The notes under the pieces: model-generated
The model's database searches: none
What the model was told of the DNA's origin: nothing
Seen by the model: the letters and a program-made list of their open reading frames with translations, nothing else
Program-made: the position numbers and the translations under genes
In this document: positions 9,110 to 17,200 of the stretch, in pieces
Layout of the letters: each line of letters begins with the position of its first letter
Numbering within the stretch: position 1 is the stretch's first letter
NCBI GenBank assembly: GCA_963748005.1
Contig: CAVVHH010000003.1
Location: 248,001 to 312,000, forward strand
DNA length: 64,000 nucleotides
From: CAILZL01 sp963748005
Lineage (GTDB): Bacteria; Pseudomonadota; Gammaproteobacteria; Steroidobacterales; Steroidobacteraceae
Direction of reading: 5' to 3'

Positions 9110-9351
9110 GGAAATTGCTCCGCATATAGCCGCTGTGGGCTGGGCCTAACATGCCGCTTCAAGGGCGTTGCAGGCTCGGCGATGCGCAAGCCCGACACTC
9201 TCCCAATAAAACGGGTTCATGCGCCACTCATCGGCACAGTCGCAGCAATATTTAGGGCTGATTCACGTGCTTACATGCGGTCGAGACCTGGCGCACATAA
9301 TGACTGGACTGTGTGTTGCATCACGCTGCCGCCGGGCGCCGGCCGCGAGGG

Positions 9352-10098
9352 TCACGCTGCCTTATCGGTCGTTGGCCTGCCGTGCTTGAGGGGAATGTCG
9401 TAGGTGATGCTGGCGCCATAGGCTTCAGGCGCTTGTGGATCCTGACGCAATTTGTCGAAGACCATCAGGCGGGTGCCGAGCTTGAAACTCTCCTGCACGT
9501 CATGGGTGATCATGAAGATGGTCATGCGCCGGCTGGCCCACAGTTTGAGAATCAGCTCGTGCATGTCAGCCGTGATGCCGGGATCAAGTGCGCCAAACGG
9601 TTCGTCCAGCAGCAGTATCTTGGGTTCGCAGATGACGGACTGGGCGATGGACAGGCGCTGCTGCATGCCACCGGACAGCTGCGCGGGATACTTGCTGCGC
9701 GCCTGATACAGGCCGATGGCATTGAGCAGCTCATGCGCCTTGTCGATGGCCCGACGCCGTGCGCTGCCGAACAGGCGACCCAGCACCGGCGCACCCTGCA
9801 GTTCCAGTCCCAGCAACAGATTGTCGATCACTGTCAGATGCGGGAACAAGGAATAGCGTTGAAACACGATACCGCGATCCTGGTTGGGTTCGGGCGGAAT
9901 GGGCTTGCCGTCGATCAGCAACTCGCCGCGGCTGGGTTGTTCTATCCCCAGCAACATTTTCAGGAAGGTAGTTTTGCCGCAGCCTGAGGCGCCGACAATG
10001 GTGACGAACTCATGATCGGCAACCGTGAAGTTGAGATTTTCCAGCACGACTTGTGCGCCGTATTCCTTCCACAGACGCTTGACGGTGACTTCAGCCAT
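9352..10098 (-). CDS. ABC transporter ATP-binding subunit, guanidine (urea carboxylase-linked) importer
   Basis: 248 residues of the nitrate/sulfonate/taurine-type ATPase family. Walker A is GASGCGKTT, the signature is LSGGMQQRLSIAQS, Walker B is ILLLDEPFGALDP and the H-loop is MITHDVQE. It powers import through the permease encoded just upstream, with nine bases between the two genes. Last gene of a three-gene unit that starts behind a guanidine-I riboswitch, which is why I assign guanidine rather than urea as the substrate; that is inference from regulation and neighbours, since the ATPase itself does not show substrate. Confidence 0.9.
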   Translation of the reverse strand: MAEVTVKRLWKEYGAQVVLENLNFTVADHEFVTIVGASGCGKTTFLKMLLGIEQPSRGELLIDGKPIPPEPNQDRGIVFQRYSLFPHLTVIDNLLLGLELQGAPVLGRLFGSARRRAIDKAHELLNAIGLYQARSKYPAQLSGGMQQRLSIAQSVICEPKILLLDEPFGALDPGITADMHELILKLWASRRMTIFMITHDVQESFKLGTRLMVFDKLRQDPQAPEAYGASITYDIPLKHGRPTTDKAA

Positions 10099-10107
10099 CA
10101 GGGTCTG

Positions 10108-10926
10108 TTAACCATTGCGCGCCTCTGCCCAGGGGAAGGCCTTGCGGCTCAGCAGTCGCAATGACCAATCCATCAGAAAAGCCAGCAGGGTGATCCACAC
10201 CACATAGGGCAGGATGACATCCATCGCCAGATACCGGCGTACCAGGAAGATGCGATAACCCAAGCCCTCGGTGGAGGCGATGGCTTCTGCGGAAATCAGG
10301 AACAACCAGGCGGAGCACAGCGATAACCGCAAGGCATCCAGCAGACGTGGCAACAACTGAGGCAACACCACACGCAGCACCAATTGCCAGCTGTTGGCAC
10401 CCAGGGTCTGCGCCTTGATCAACTGTTCGGTGGGCAGTTCCTGACAGCGTAGTGCCAGATCACGGATCATCACCGGCGTGATGCCGATGATGATGAGCGT
10501 AATCTTGGAAAGCTCGTCCAGGCCCATGACAATGAACAGGATGGGCAGGATGGCGAGCGGCGGAATCATCGAGATGACGGTGATGGCGGTACCGAACGTT
10601 GCGCGCAATACGGGAATGATGCCAATCCCCAGCCCGATAATCAGTGCACCGATAGCGCTGATTCCCAGAGCAATGCCGATGCGTTTGAGACTGGCCCAGG
10701 TGTCCAGCCACAACAGTACCGCACCGCTGCGCGCATCTTCTGCAAAGGCATATTGCTTGATGGTGTCGGCGATATTGCTCAGCGCCGGCAGCAGTTTGTC
10801 ATCCGGATTTTCTGCCAGACGCAGTGAGGAGCCGAAGATATACGCCAGCACCAGCACGATAAAGGGCAGTGCGCTGAGAGCCAGCGCACTGCTGCGACGC
10901 GGGTGCAGATTGATCAGTCGGGGCAT
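10108..10926 (-). CDS. ABC transporter permease, guanidine (urea carboxylase-linked) importer
   Basis: 272 residues with about six transmembrane helices, in the SsuC/TauC/NrtB branch of binding-protein-dependent permeases. The EAA-type loop that contacts the ATPase is around ELPTEQLIKAQTLGANSWQLVLRVVLPQLLP (roughly residues 163-193). It lies between the substrate-binding and ATPase genes on the same strand with short gaps (20 and 9 bases), so the three form one operon. Substrate assignment rests on the riboswitch upstream of the operon. Confidence 0.9.
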   Translation of the reverse strand: MPRLINLHPRRSSALALSALPFIVLVLAYIFGSSLRLAENPDDKLLPALSNIADTIKQYAFAEDARSGAVLLWLDTWASLKRIGIALGISAIGALIIGLGIGIIPVLRATFGTAITVISMIPPLAILPILFIVMGLDELSKITLIIIGITPVMIRDLALRCQELPTEQLIKAQTLGANSWQLVLRVVLPQLLPRLLDALRLSLCSAWLFLISAEAIASTEGLGYRIFLVRRYLAMDVILPYVVWITLLAFLMDWSLRLLSRKAFPWAEARNG

Positions 10927-10946
10927 CTATTTACTTGTGCTGACCG

Positions 10947-12071
10947 TCAGAGCTTTCCATCCAGCGCCAGCTTGGTATAGCTGTTGTCGAAACGCATCTT
11001 GATGTTCTTGGCGTTGCCCAGCATTTTGCCGTTGGGAAATTCGATACCCACCGCATCAACGGTTTTCGCGCCTTCGCCCAGCAGGCCATGTGCGAATGAG
11101 AATTTGCGCACCAGATCCATGTTCTTCACGACCGTGTCGCTGTTGATGAAGGCATAGGCCTCGGCGGAGGTGGCGTACATTTTGGTGGTGGCCAGCTGGC
11201 TTTCAAAGTCGGCCAGATCAGTGCCCGATGCCTTGGCCATCGCGGTACGAGCGGCCTTGGTGCCGGCATCGCCCTTGAACATGACGGCCATGGTTTCATA
11301 CCAGGCGCCGATCAGTGCCTTGCCCAGCTTGGGGTTGGCTTTGAGTGTGGCGGTGTTGACCACCATCAGGTCCATGATCTCGCCGGGGATCTTGCTGGAA
11401 TCAAATACCAGTGAAGTGTTCGGCATCTTCAAAACTTCGCTGAGTTGAGGTTTCCAGGTCACGACCGCCGTGCTGCTCGCAGCGGCGAAGGCGCCGACGA
11501 TGTCTGCGTCCGACGTGTTGACCACCTTGATGTCACGTTCGCTCAGACCCACACTCTCCAGCGCACGTGCCATCAGGTAGTGCGATACCGACAGCTCGAC
11601 CAGATTGATCTTCTGTCCCTTGATGTCTGCCAGCTTCTTGCCCTTGCCTTTCAGCACAATGCCATCGTTGCCGTTGGAGAAGTCACCCATGATGAGCGCG
11701 GTGGAATCGACACCACCCGCAGCAGGGATGGTCAACATGTCCATGTTGGTCATCACACAGGCGTCAAAGCCGCCGGCGGTGTATTGATTGATGGATTCAA
11801 CGTAGTCGTTGATCTGGGTCAGCTGGATCTTGATGCCGTACTTGTCGGCCCACTTCTTGAGGATGCCGCTCTGGTTGGCGTAATCCCAGGGCATCCAGCC
11901 CACGTAAATGCTCCAGGCGACCTTGAATGAGGTCTTTTCAGCTGCACGGGCTGGTTGCGTGATCAGCACGCTGCCCAGCAGCAGCACGGTCATGATTTTG
12001 CCCCACGACATGACCATGGCATGTAGTTGTCTGGCAAGGGATTCGAACAAGGAATTCATCGGCGCGCGCAT
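10947..12071 (-). CDS. ABC transporter substrate-binding protein, guanidine (urea carboxylase-linked) importer
   Basis: 374 residues of the NMT1/THI5-like periplasmic binding protein type that accompanies urea carboxylase genes. A long signal peptide (hydrophobic core IMTVLLLGSVLI, cleavage near QPARA-A) exports it; the mature protein begins AEKTSFKVAWSIYVGWMPW. The ATG at 12071 is preceded by a strong GAGGAG at the right distance, which decides the start; the reading frame continues open far upstream, but only through the riboswitch. It is the first gene of the importer operon, transcribed away from the catabolic genes. Confidence 0.9.
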   Translation of the reverse strand: MRAPMNSLFESLARQLHAMVMSWGKIMTVLLLGSVLITQPARAAEKTSFKVAWSIYVGWMPWDYANQSGILKKWADKYGIKIQLTQINDYVESINQYTAGGFDACVMTNMDMLTIPAAGGVDSTALIMGDFSNGNDGIVLKGKGKKLADIKGQKINLVELSVSHYLMARALESVGLSERDIKVVNTSDADIVGAFAAASSTAVVTWKPQLSEVLKMPNTSLVFDSSKIPGEIMDLMVVNTATLKANPKLGKALIGAWYETMAVMFKGDAGTKAARTAMAKASGTDLADFESQLATTKMYATSAEAYAFINSDTVVKNMDLVRKFSFAHGLLGEGAKTVDAVGIEFPNGKMLGNAKNIKMRFDNSYTKLALDGKL

Positions 12072-12185
12072 CGGGGTCTCCTCATGAGTGCAATATGAGT
12101 CGGTTTCGCAATCCAAGATGCTGGCGTGTGTGCCGGTGCTCCATATCTGTTGCCAGTCCCACGGAGTCAGCAACACGCTCAGTGT

Positions 12186-12310
12186 TCTGTCTCCCGGGCT
12201 TTTGTCCCGCCGTGTATCCAGTGACTTCTGCCATCTCACGCAGTGTCTGCTGGACTGCCTCTCTCGGACCAGCGCTGGTGCAATGCAGCCAGCCGGAACC
12301 CTAGACGCAC
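12186..12310 (-). promoter_or_regulatory. Guanidine-I (ykkC) riboswitch aptamer
   Basis: Read on the minus strand, the conserved blocks of the ykkC class appear in order. TCTAGGGTTCC is at 12305-12295, CTGGTCCGAGAGA at 12272-12260, ACACGG at 12215-12210 and GGGACAAAAGCCCGGGAGA at 12208-12190. GTCT/AGAC at the ends can close stem P1. The class binds free guanidinium and turns expression on. About 115 bases separate the aptamer from the substrate-binding protein start; there is no U-run, and a TGTTGC/GCAACA stem (12148-12175) lies in between, so control of translation rather than termination seems more likely. Confidence 0.93.
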
Positions 12311-12325
12311 ATTTCCCTGATTGTT

Positions 12326-12342
12326 TTGCAAGTCGCATGCCT
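12326..12342 (-). promoter_or_regulatory. Candidate sigma-54 promoter for the importer operon
   Basis: On the minus strand AGGCATGCGACTTGCA (12342-12327) has the -24 GG and -12 GC spaced by exactly ten bases, and matches the TGGCACG-N4-TTGCA consensus at all but two positions. A start about 12 bases after the GC would fall near 12315, placing the riboswitch aptamer at the very 5' end of the transcript. Sigma-54 control with NtrC is usual for scavenging nitrogen sources. Confidence 0.6.
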
Positions 12343-12453
12343 GATATTCAGCAGAGACGCCGTGTTCGCCAAAACCCCGGCAATTACAATGGTTGCCGGT
12401 GCCTTGGCGGCCGGTGGAAGCTGCATGCAAGGGGAGAATCCGTTGATGTTATT

Positions 12454-12472
12454 TGCGCCAATTAAGTGCGCA
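12454..12472. promoter_or_regulatory. Inverted repeat between divergent promoters, possible NtrC site
   Basis: TGCGC-N9-GCGCA lies between the two candidate sigma-54 promoters, where an enhancer-binding protein would be expected. The half-sites resemble NtrC boxes (TGCAC...GTGCA), but the spacing is two bases longer than the usual site, so this is only suggestive. The rest of the 600-base divergent region (12072-12671) holds the riboswitch leader and promoters; I see no gene in it. Confidence 0.25.
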
Positions 12473-12565
12473 GCGGCAAAATCGTCGCCAGATGATGGTG
12501 CGGTCTGGCGGCTTGATTGGTGGCTGTGGAGCGTTAACGGTGCATGCGCCATTACTTGGGGCGTG

Positions 12566-12582
12566 CTGGTACGAGACTTGCT
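12566..12582 (+). promoter_or_regulatory. Candidate sigma-54 promoter for the guanidine catabolic genes
   Basis: CTGGTACGAGACTTGCT matches the YTGGCACG-N4-TTGCW consensus at every informative position except one (C to T in TGGCAC). GG at 12568-12569 and GC at 12580-12581 are ten bases apart. Transcription would begin near 12593 and give a leader of about 80 bases before the first gene at 12672. No riboswitch is visible in that leader. Confidence 0.6.
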
Positions 12583-12671
12583 AAGTGCTTCTGCAGATTC
12601 AATAGTTCCTCGCAAGGTTTTCCAGGCGCAGACTGCAGCGAAGCGCAGCAGCATCGCAGCATGAGGTGGGC

Positions 12672-13397
12672 ATGTCAGGTACAACACCAGATTGGGTTTT
12701 ATGGGAAGAATACCTGCGCCATGGTGCGCACTGGTCCGGGGTTGTGCGCCGCGGCACCACACTGCGCTTGCTGGCCATGGAACCGGGCGCCAATCTGAGC
12801 ATGACGTTCTTCAACAGCGAGCAGCTACTGGAGCGTTACAACATGGCCGATACCCTCAAGGCGCAGCACACTGCGTTTCTGGGCAAGGGCAATGTGTGCT
12901 ACTCGGATATGGGCCGCGTGATGTGCTCCGTGACCGAAGACACCTGTGGCTGGCACGACACGCTGTGCGGGGTATCCGATGCAGCGCTGGTGCGAGCCAG
13001 GTATGGCGCAAGCTCATTTCAGCAGCATCGCAATGCCCGCTACAACAATGGCTATGACGGACTGCTGACCGAAATCGGCAAGTACGGCCTTGGCGCACGT
13101 GATCTCGGTTCAACCGTCAATTTCTTCAGCAAGGTGACTGTGGCAGAGGATGGCGCATTGCGGTTTGTCGGCGGCAATGCCAGGGCCAACGACTTCGTTG
13201 ACCTGCGCTTTGAAATGCATGCGCTGGTGGCGATTTCAACCTGCCAGCATCCGCTGGATCCGGATCTGGTCTACCAACCGCGCGAAGTGCATCTGATTGC
13301 CTGGCGTTCCGGTCCGGCACCACGTAACGACATGTGCCGTAATCTCTGCGAAGAGAACCAGCGCGGCTTCTACAACACCGAAGTGCTGTACCGCTGA
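12672..13397 (+). CDS. Urea carboxylase-associated protein 1 (DUF1989); carboxyguanidine deiminase subunit
   Basis: 241 residues of the DUF1989 family, long annotated as urea amidolyase-associated protein (UAAP1). Together with its paralogue it corresponds to CgdAB, the carboxyguanidine deiminase that releases ammonia from carboxyguanidine to give allophanate. Conserved parts are FFNSEQLLERYNMADTLKAQHTAF and DTCGWHDTLCGVSDA; Cys and His in CGWHD are likely metal or catalytic ligands. The ATG at 12672 has GAGGTG just before it; a GTG two codons earlier is less likely. First gene of the rightward operon, 21 bases before its partner. Which subunit is A and which is B I cannot say. Confidence 0.88.
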   Translation: MSGTTPDWVLWEEYLRHGAHWSGVVRRGTTLRLLAMEPGANLSMTFFNSEQLLERYNMADTLKAQHTAFLGKGNVCYSDMGRVMCSVTEDTCGWHDTLCGVSDAALVRARYGASSFQQHRNARYNNGYDGLLTEIGKYGLGARDLGSTVNFFSKVTVAEDGALRFVGGNARANDFVDLRFEMHALVAISTCQHPLDPDLVYQPREVHLIAWRSGPAPRNDMCRNLCEENQRGFYNTEVLYR

Positions 13398-13404
13398 GGG
13401 CGCC

Positions 13405-13422
13405 ATGAGTATTGTCCAATGA
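13405..13422 (+). other. Possible five-codon leader (MSIVQ) overlapping the next start
   Basis: The only good ribosome binding site in this gap (GAGGG) sits four bases before the ATG at 13405, which reads M-S-I-V-Q and stops at a TGA overlapping the ATG of the next gene (13419). The next gene itself begins M-S-I-V-K. ATGAGTATTGTC and ATGAGCATAGTC are therefore near-identical copies 14 bases apart. Initiation at the first and re-initiation at the second would give coupling; alternatively it is a chance tandem duplication. Confidence 0.35.
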
Positions 13423-14057
13423 GCATAGTCAAGAGCAGTTTTGATCCCGGCAAGGCCATGATGAACACCATCGTCCCGGCGGGCGAACCGTGGATTGGCA
13501 CCGTCAAAGCCGGGCAAGTGTTCCGTATCGTAGACATGGAGGGTAACCAGGCGGTCGATACGTTGTTCTACAACGCAGCCGACAGCGAAGAGCGCTACAG
13601 CGCCAGTGACACCATTCGTGCGCAGGGCAATATTTATCTGAGCACCGGCAGCAAGCTGCTGTCGAACCGGGGCAATGCTCTGCTGACCATCGTAGCCGAT
13701 ACCTGTGGTCGCCATGATACGCTGGGTGGCGCCTGTTCTGCGGAGAGCAATACAGTGCGCTATGCGCTGGACAAGCGCGATATGCATAGTTGTCGCGATA
13801 GCTTCCTCATGGCAATTGCGCATGGGCATCATGGTCTGACCAAGCGCGACCTCTCCAGTAACATCAATTTCTTCATGAACGTGCCGGTGACCACCGAAGG
13901 CGAGTTGCGCTTTGCCGATGGCATCTCCGCAGCAGGGCGCTACGTGGAAATGCGCGCCGAGATGGATGTGCTGGTGCTGATCTCCAACTGTCCGCAGTTG
14001 AACAATCCCTGCAATGCCTATAACCCGACGCCGGTGCAGCTGCTCGTATGGGACTGA
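13419..14057 (+). CDS. Urea carboxylase-associated protein 2 (DUF1989); carboxyguanidine deiminase subunit
   Basis: 212 residues, the second DUF1989 paralogue (UAAP2), expected to pair with the protein encoded just upstream as the CgdAB deiminase. Strongly conserved blocks are GNQAVDTLFYNA, ERYSASDTIRAQGNIYL, VADTCGRHDTLGGACSAESNTVRYAL, MHSCRDSF and NINFFMNVPVTTEGEL; Cys and His residues in DTCGRHDT and MHSC probably form the active site. The ATG at 13419 overlaps the stop of a five-codon open frame carrying the better RBS. A second possible start is Met14. Cytoplasmic. Confidence 0.88.
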   Translation: MSIVKSSFDPGKAMMNTIVPAGEPWIGTVKAGQVFRIVDMEGNQAVDTLFYNAADSEERYSASDTIRAQGNIYLSTGSKLLSNRGNALLTIVADTCGRHDTLGGACSAESNTVRYALDKRDMHSCRDSFLMAIAHGHHGLTKRDLSSNINFFMNVPVTTEGELRFADGISAAGRYVEMRAEMDVLVLISNCPQLNNPCNAYNPTPVQLLVWD

Positions 14058-14153
14058 CGAATTGACAATTGATAATGGATAACTGACAGGGAATAATGAC
14101 GTGCGTTGGTCCGCGTTATCAATTGTCCATTGTCTATTCTCAATTGATGCGTC
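14056..14153. repeat. 98-base imperfect inverted-repeat element (family I)
   Basis: Begins in the stop codon of the deiminase gene and ends four bases before the guanidine-II riboswitch. GACG at one end faces CGTC at the other, and each arm is built from AATTGACAATTGATAA-like units (ATTGACAATTGATAATGG on the left, TTATCAATTGTCCATTG on the right). It is AT-rich compared with its surroundings, as expected of a small mobile or REP-like insertion. Confidence 0.6.
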
Positions 14154-14156
14154 TGG

Positions 14157-14217
14157 CTGCGGGACGACCCGCAGATCCTCTTTATTCGCCGGGACGACCC
14201 GGCATCGATCGAGGATC
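14157..14217 (+). promoter_or_regulatory. Guanidine-II (mini-ykkC) riboswitch controlling the carboxylase
   Basis: Two hairpins, CTGCGGG-ACGA-CCCGCAG (14157-14174) and GCCGGG-ACGA-CCCGGC (14188-14203), each carry the ACGR tetraloop that defines this class; the CG bases of the loops kiss when guanidinium is bound. The 13-base linker contains GATCCTC (14174-14180), an exact complement of the ribosome binding site GAGGATC (14211-14217). In the ligand-free state the linker would hide the RBS; loop-loop pairing with ligand would release it. The ATG follows at 14225. Sequence, position and gene all agree. Confidence 0.93.
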
Positions 14218-14224
14218 GCGGTTC

Positions 14225-17200
14225 ATGTCCGCCCCCACTTTGTTCAATAAAGTATTGATTGCCAATCGCGGCGCCATCGCCTGCCGCATCATTCGCACCC
14301 TGCGACGCATGGGCATCCGCTCCGTCGCGGTCTACTCCGAAGCTGACAAACATTCACTGCACGTGTTGCAGGCCGATGAGGCTATCTGCATCGGTGCGGC
14401 GCCGGCTGCCGAGAGTTATCTGCGTCAGGACGCTTTGTTGGCTGCAGCAAAGCAGTGTGGGGCGGAAGCCATTCATCCAGGTTATGGCTTCCTGAGTGAA
14501 AACGCAGGGTTTGCGGAAGCCTGTGCTGCGGCAGGCATTGTCTTCATCGGTCCCACACCGCAGCAGATGCGTGATTTCGGTTTGAAGCACACTGCGCGTG
14601 CTCTGGCGGAACAGGCGCGTGTGCCGTTGTTGCCCGGTAGCGGACTGGTAGACGATCTGGATCATGCAGTCGCTGCAGCGCAGCGCGTGGGGTATCCCCT
14701 GATGCTGAAGAGCACGGCGGGTGGCGGCGGCATCGGCATGCAGTTGTGTCGCAGTGAGGCGGAACTACGCGACGCATATCATTCTGTCGAGCGGCTGGCC
14801 AAGAACAACTTCAGCCAGGGCGGCATGTTCCTCGAAAAATACGTGGAGCGCGCCCGGCACATCGAAGTACAGATCTTCGGCGATGGCCGGGGTCAGGTGG
14901 TGGCGCTGGGCGAACGCGACTGTTCGCTGCAGCGTCGCAATCAGAAAGTGGTGGAAGAGACGCCTGCGCCGGGCTTAAGCGATGTGGTGCGCGCGCAGCT
15001 GATGGATAATGCGGTGCGGCTGGCCCAGTCGGTCAGCTACCAGTCGGCAGGCACGGTCGAGTTTGTTTATGACATCGACAGCCAGCAATTCTATTTTCTG
15101 GAAGTGAATACCAGACTGCAGGTTGAGCATGGCGTCACCGAGCAGGTGACAGGTGTGGATCTGGTGGAATGGATGGTACGTGTGGCTGCCGGCAATCCGC
15201 CTGCATTGAGCGAATATCGACACCAGCCACAAGGTCATTCCATTCAGGTACGTTTGTATGCCGAAGACCCGGCGCGCAACTTCCGTCCGTCGAGTGGACT
15301 GCTTACTGAAGTGTGCTTTCCAGTCAGCCCCCAACCCAACCCTCCCCCGCAAGCGGGGGAGGGAAAAATAGACGTGACTCCCCCGCAAGCGGGGGAGGGC
15401 AGGGAGGGGGCATCCCACAGCTTGCGTATCGATAGCTGGGTTCGCACCGGCACCGAGGTGTCTGCTTACTATGACCCGATGCTCGCCAAGCTGATCAGTC
15501 ACGCGCCGACACGTGAACAAGCCTTGCGCGAATTACAGGCAGCGCTGGCGCAGACGCAGATTCACGGTATTGAAACCAATCTCGAATATCTGCGCGAAGT
15601 ACTTGCCGATCCAGTGTTTGCGCGTGGCGAGCAATACACACGGTATCTGGGCAGCAAGGCGTTTCATTCAGCAACGGTTGAGGTACTGCAGGCGGGCACG
15701 CAGTCGTGTTTGCAGGATTACCCGGGACGCGTCGGCTACTGGGACATTGGTGTGCCGCCGTCCGGGCCGATGGATCACTATGCGTTTCGTCTGGCGAATC
15801 GCATGTTGGGCAATGCCGAGGATGCTGCAGCACTGGAGTTGACGGTTACCGGTCCGACGCTGAAGTTCAATGTAGATGTATTGGTTGCCTTGACCGGCGC
15901 CGCCATGCGTGTCGAACTGGATGGCAAGCCTGTTGCGTTCTGGCAACCGTTCTCCGTCAAACGCGGCAGCGTATTAAAGATGCGCGGCATTCAGGGCGGT
16001 GGCCAGCGCAGTTATCTGGCGGTGCAGGGTGGCTTGGATGTGCCGCTGTACATGGGCAGCCGCGCTACGTTCACGCTGGGACAATTTGGTGGTCACGGCG
16101 GACGAGCATTGCGAGTGGGTGATGTGTTGCGCATTCAGCGCACCACGTTGTCGGCTGACAAATGTGCTGCCGTGCCCGCAGCGTTGATTCCGCAGTATGG
16201 CTCACATTGGCGGATCGCCGTGATGTACGGGCCACACGGTGCACCGGATTTCTTCACGCAACAGGACATCGATACTTTCTTCAGCACGCGCTGGCAGGTG
16301 CACTACAACTCCAGCCGCACTGGCGTGCGGCTGATTGGCCCCAGGCCGCAATGGGCGCGCAGCGATGGAGGTGAGGCCGGCCTGCATCCCTCCAATATTC
16401 ACGACAACGCCTACGCCATCGGTGCAGTGGATTTCACCGGCGATATGCCGGTGATTCTCGGGCCTGATGGCCCGAGCCTCGGTGGCTTCGTCTGTCCGGT
16501 GACCATCGTGCAGGCTGAGCTGTGGAAGATGGGGCAGCTGAAGCCGGGCGACACCATTGAGTTTTATTGGATTGATTATGAGCGGGCAGTACGCCTGCAG
16601 CAGTCGATGGAGCATGCCATCGCTGCCGTAGGGGCGGTTCGCGAACCGCCCAGCCTTGATTCTGATTCACCAGAGGGCGGTTCGCGAACCGCCCCTACGA
16701 TAACGCCTGTCTTGTTGTCGCAACCTTCTGGCGATGACACATTGGCGGTGTGTTATCGCCAGGCGGGTGATGCGTATCTGCTGGTTGAATACGGCGAGCA
16801 GGTACTGGATCTGGAACTGCGTTTCCGCGTACATGTGTTGATGCAGGCTCTGCAGCAAAAAGCAGTTCCGGGCGTACTGGAGCTGACACCGGGCATACGA
16901 TCCTTGCAGGTGCACTACAACTCGCAGATGATCTCGCAATCTGAATTGCTGGCGCTGCTCGTAAAACTCGAAACGCAATTGCCCGCCGTAGATGATGTCG
17001 AAGTGGACAGTCGCATCGTGCATCTGCCGCTGTCGTGGGACGATCCGGCAACGCAATTGGCCATTGAGAAATACATGCAATCGGTACGTGCCGATGCACC
17101 GTGGTGTCCCAGCAATATCGAGTTCATTCGTCGCATCAATGGCCTCGACTCCATCGACGATGTCTACCGCATCGTGTTTGCAGCCAGCTATCTGGTGATG

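Noticed and set aside
12072..12338. N-terminal extension of the substrate-binding protein
   Set aside because: The frame is open, but it runs through the guanidine-I aptamer; the ATG at 12071 has a strong GAGGAG and starts the signal peptide.
12590..12671. A third riboswitch before UAAP1
   Set aside because: I looked for ykkC blocks and ACGR hairpins in the leader on the plus strand and found neither.
14096..14224. 43-residue N-terminal extension of the carboxylase
   Set aside because: It would translate the inverted repeat and both riboswitch hairpins; ATG 14225 with GAGGA starts the domain.
15340..15412. CRISPR array
   Set aside because: Only two hairpin units with no regular spacers; they are palindromic repeats within a gene.
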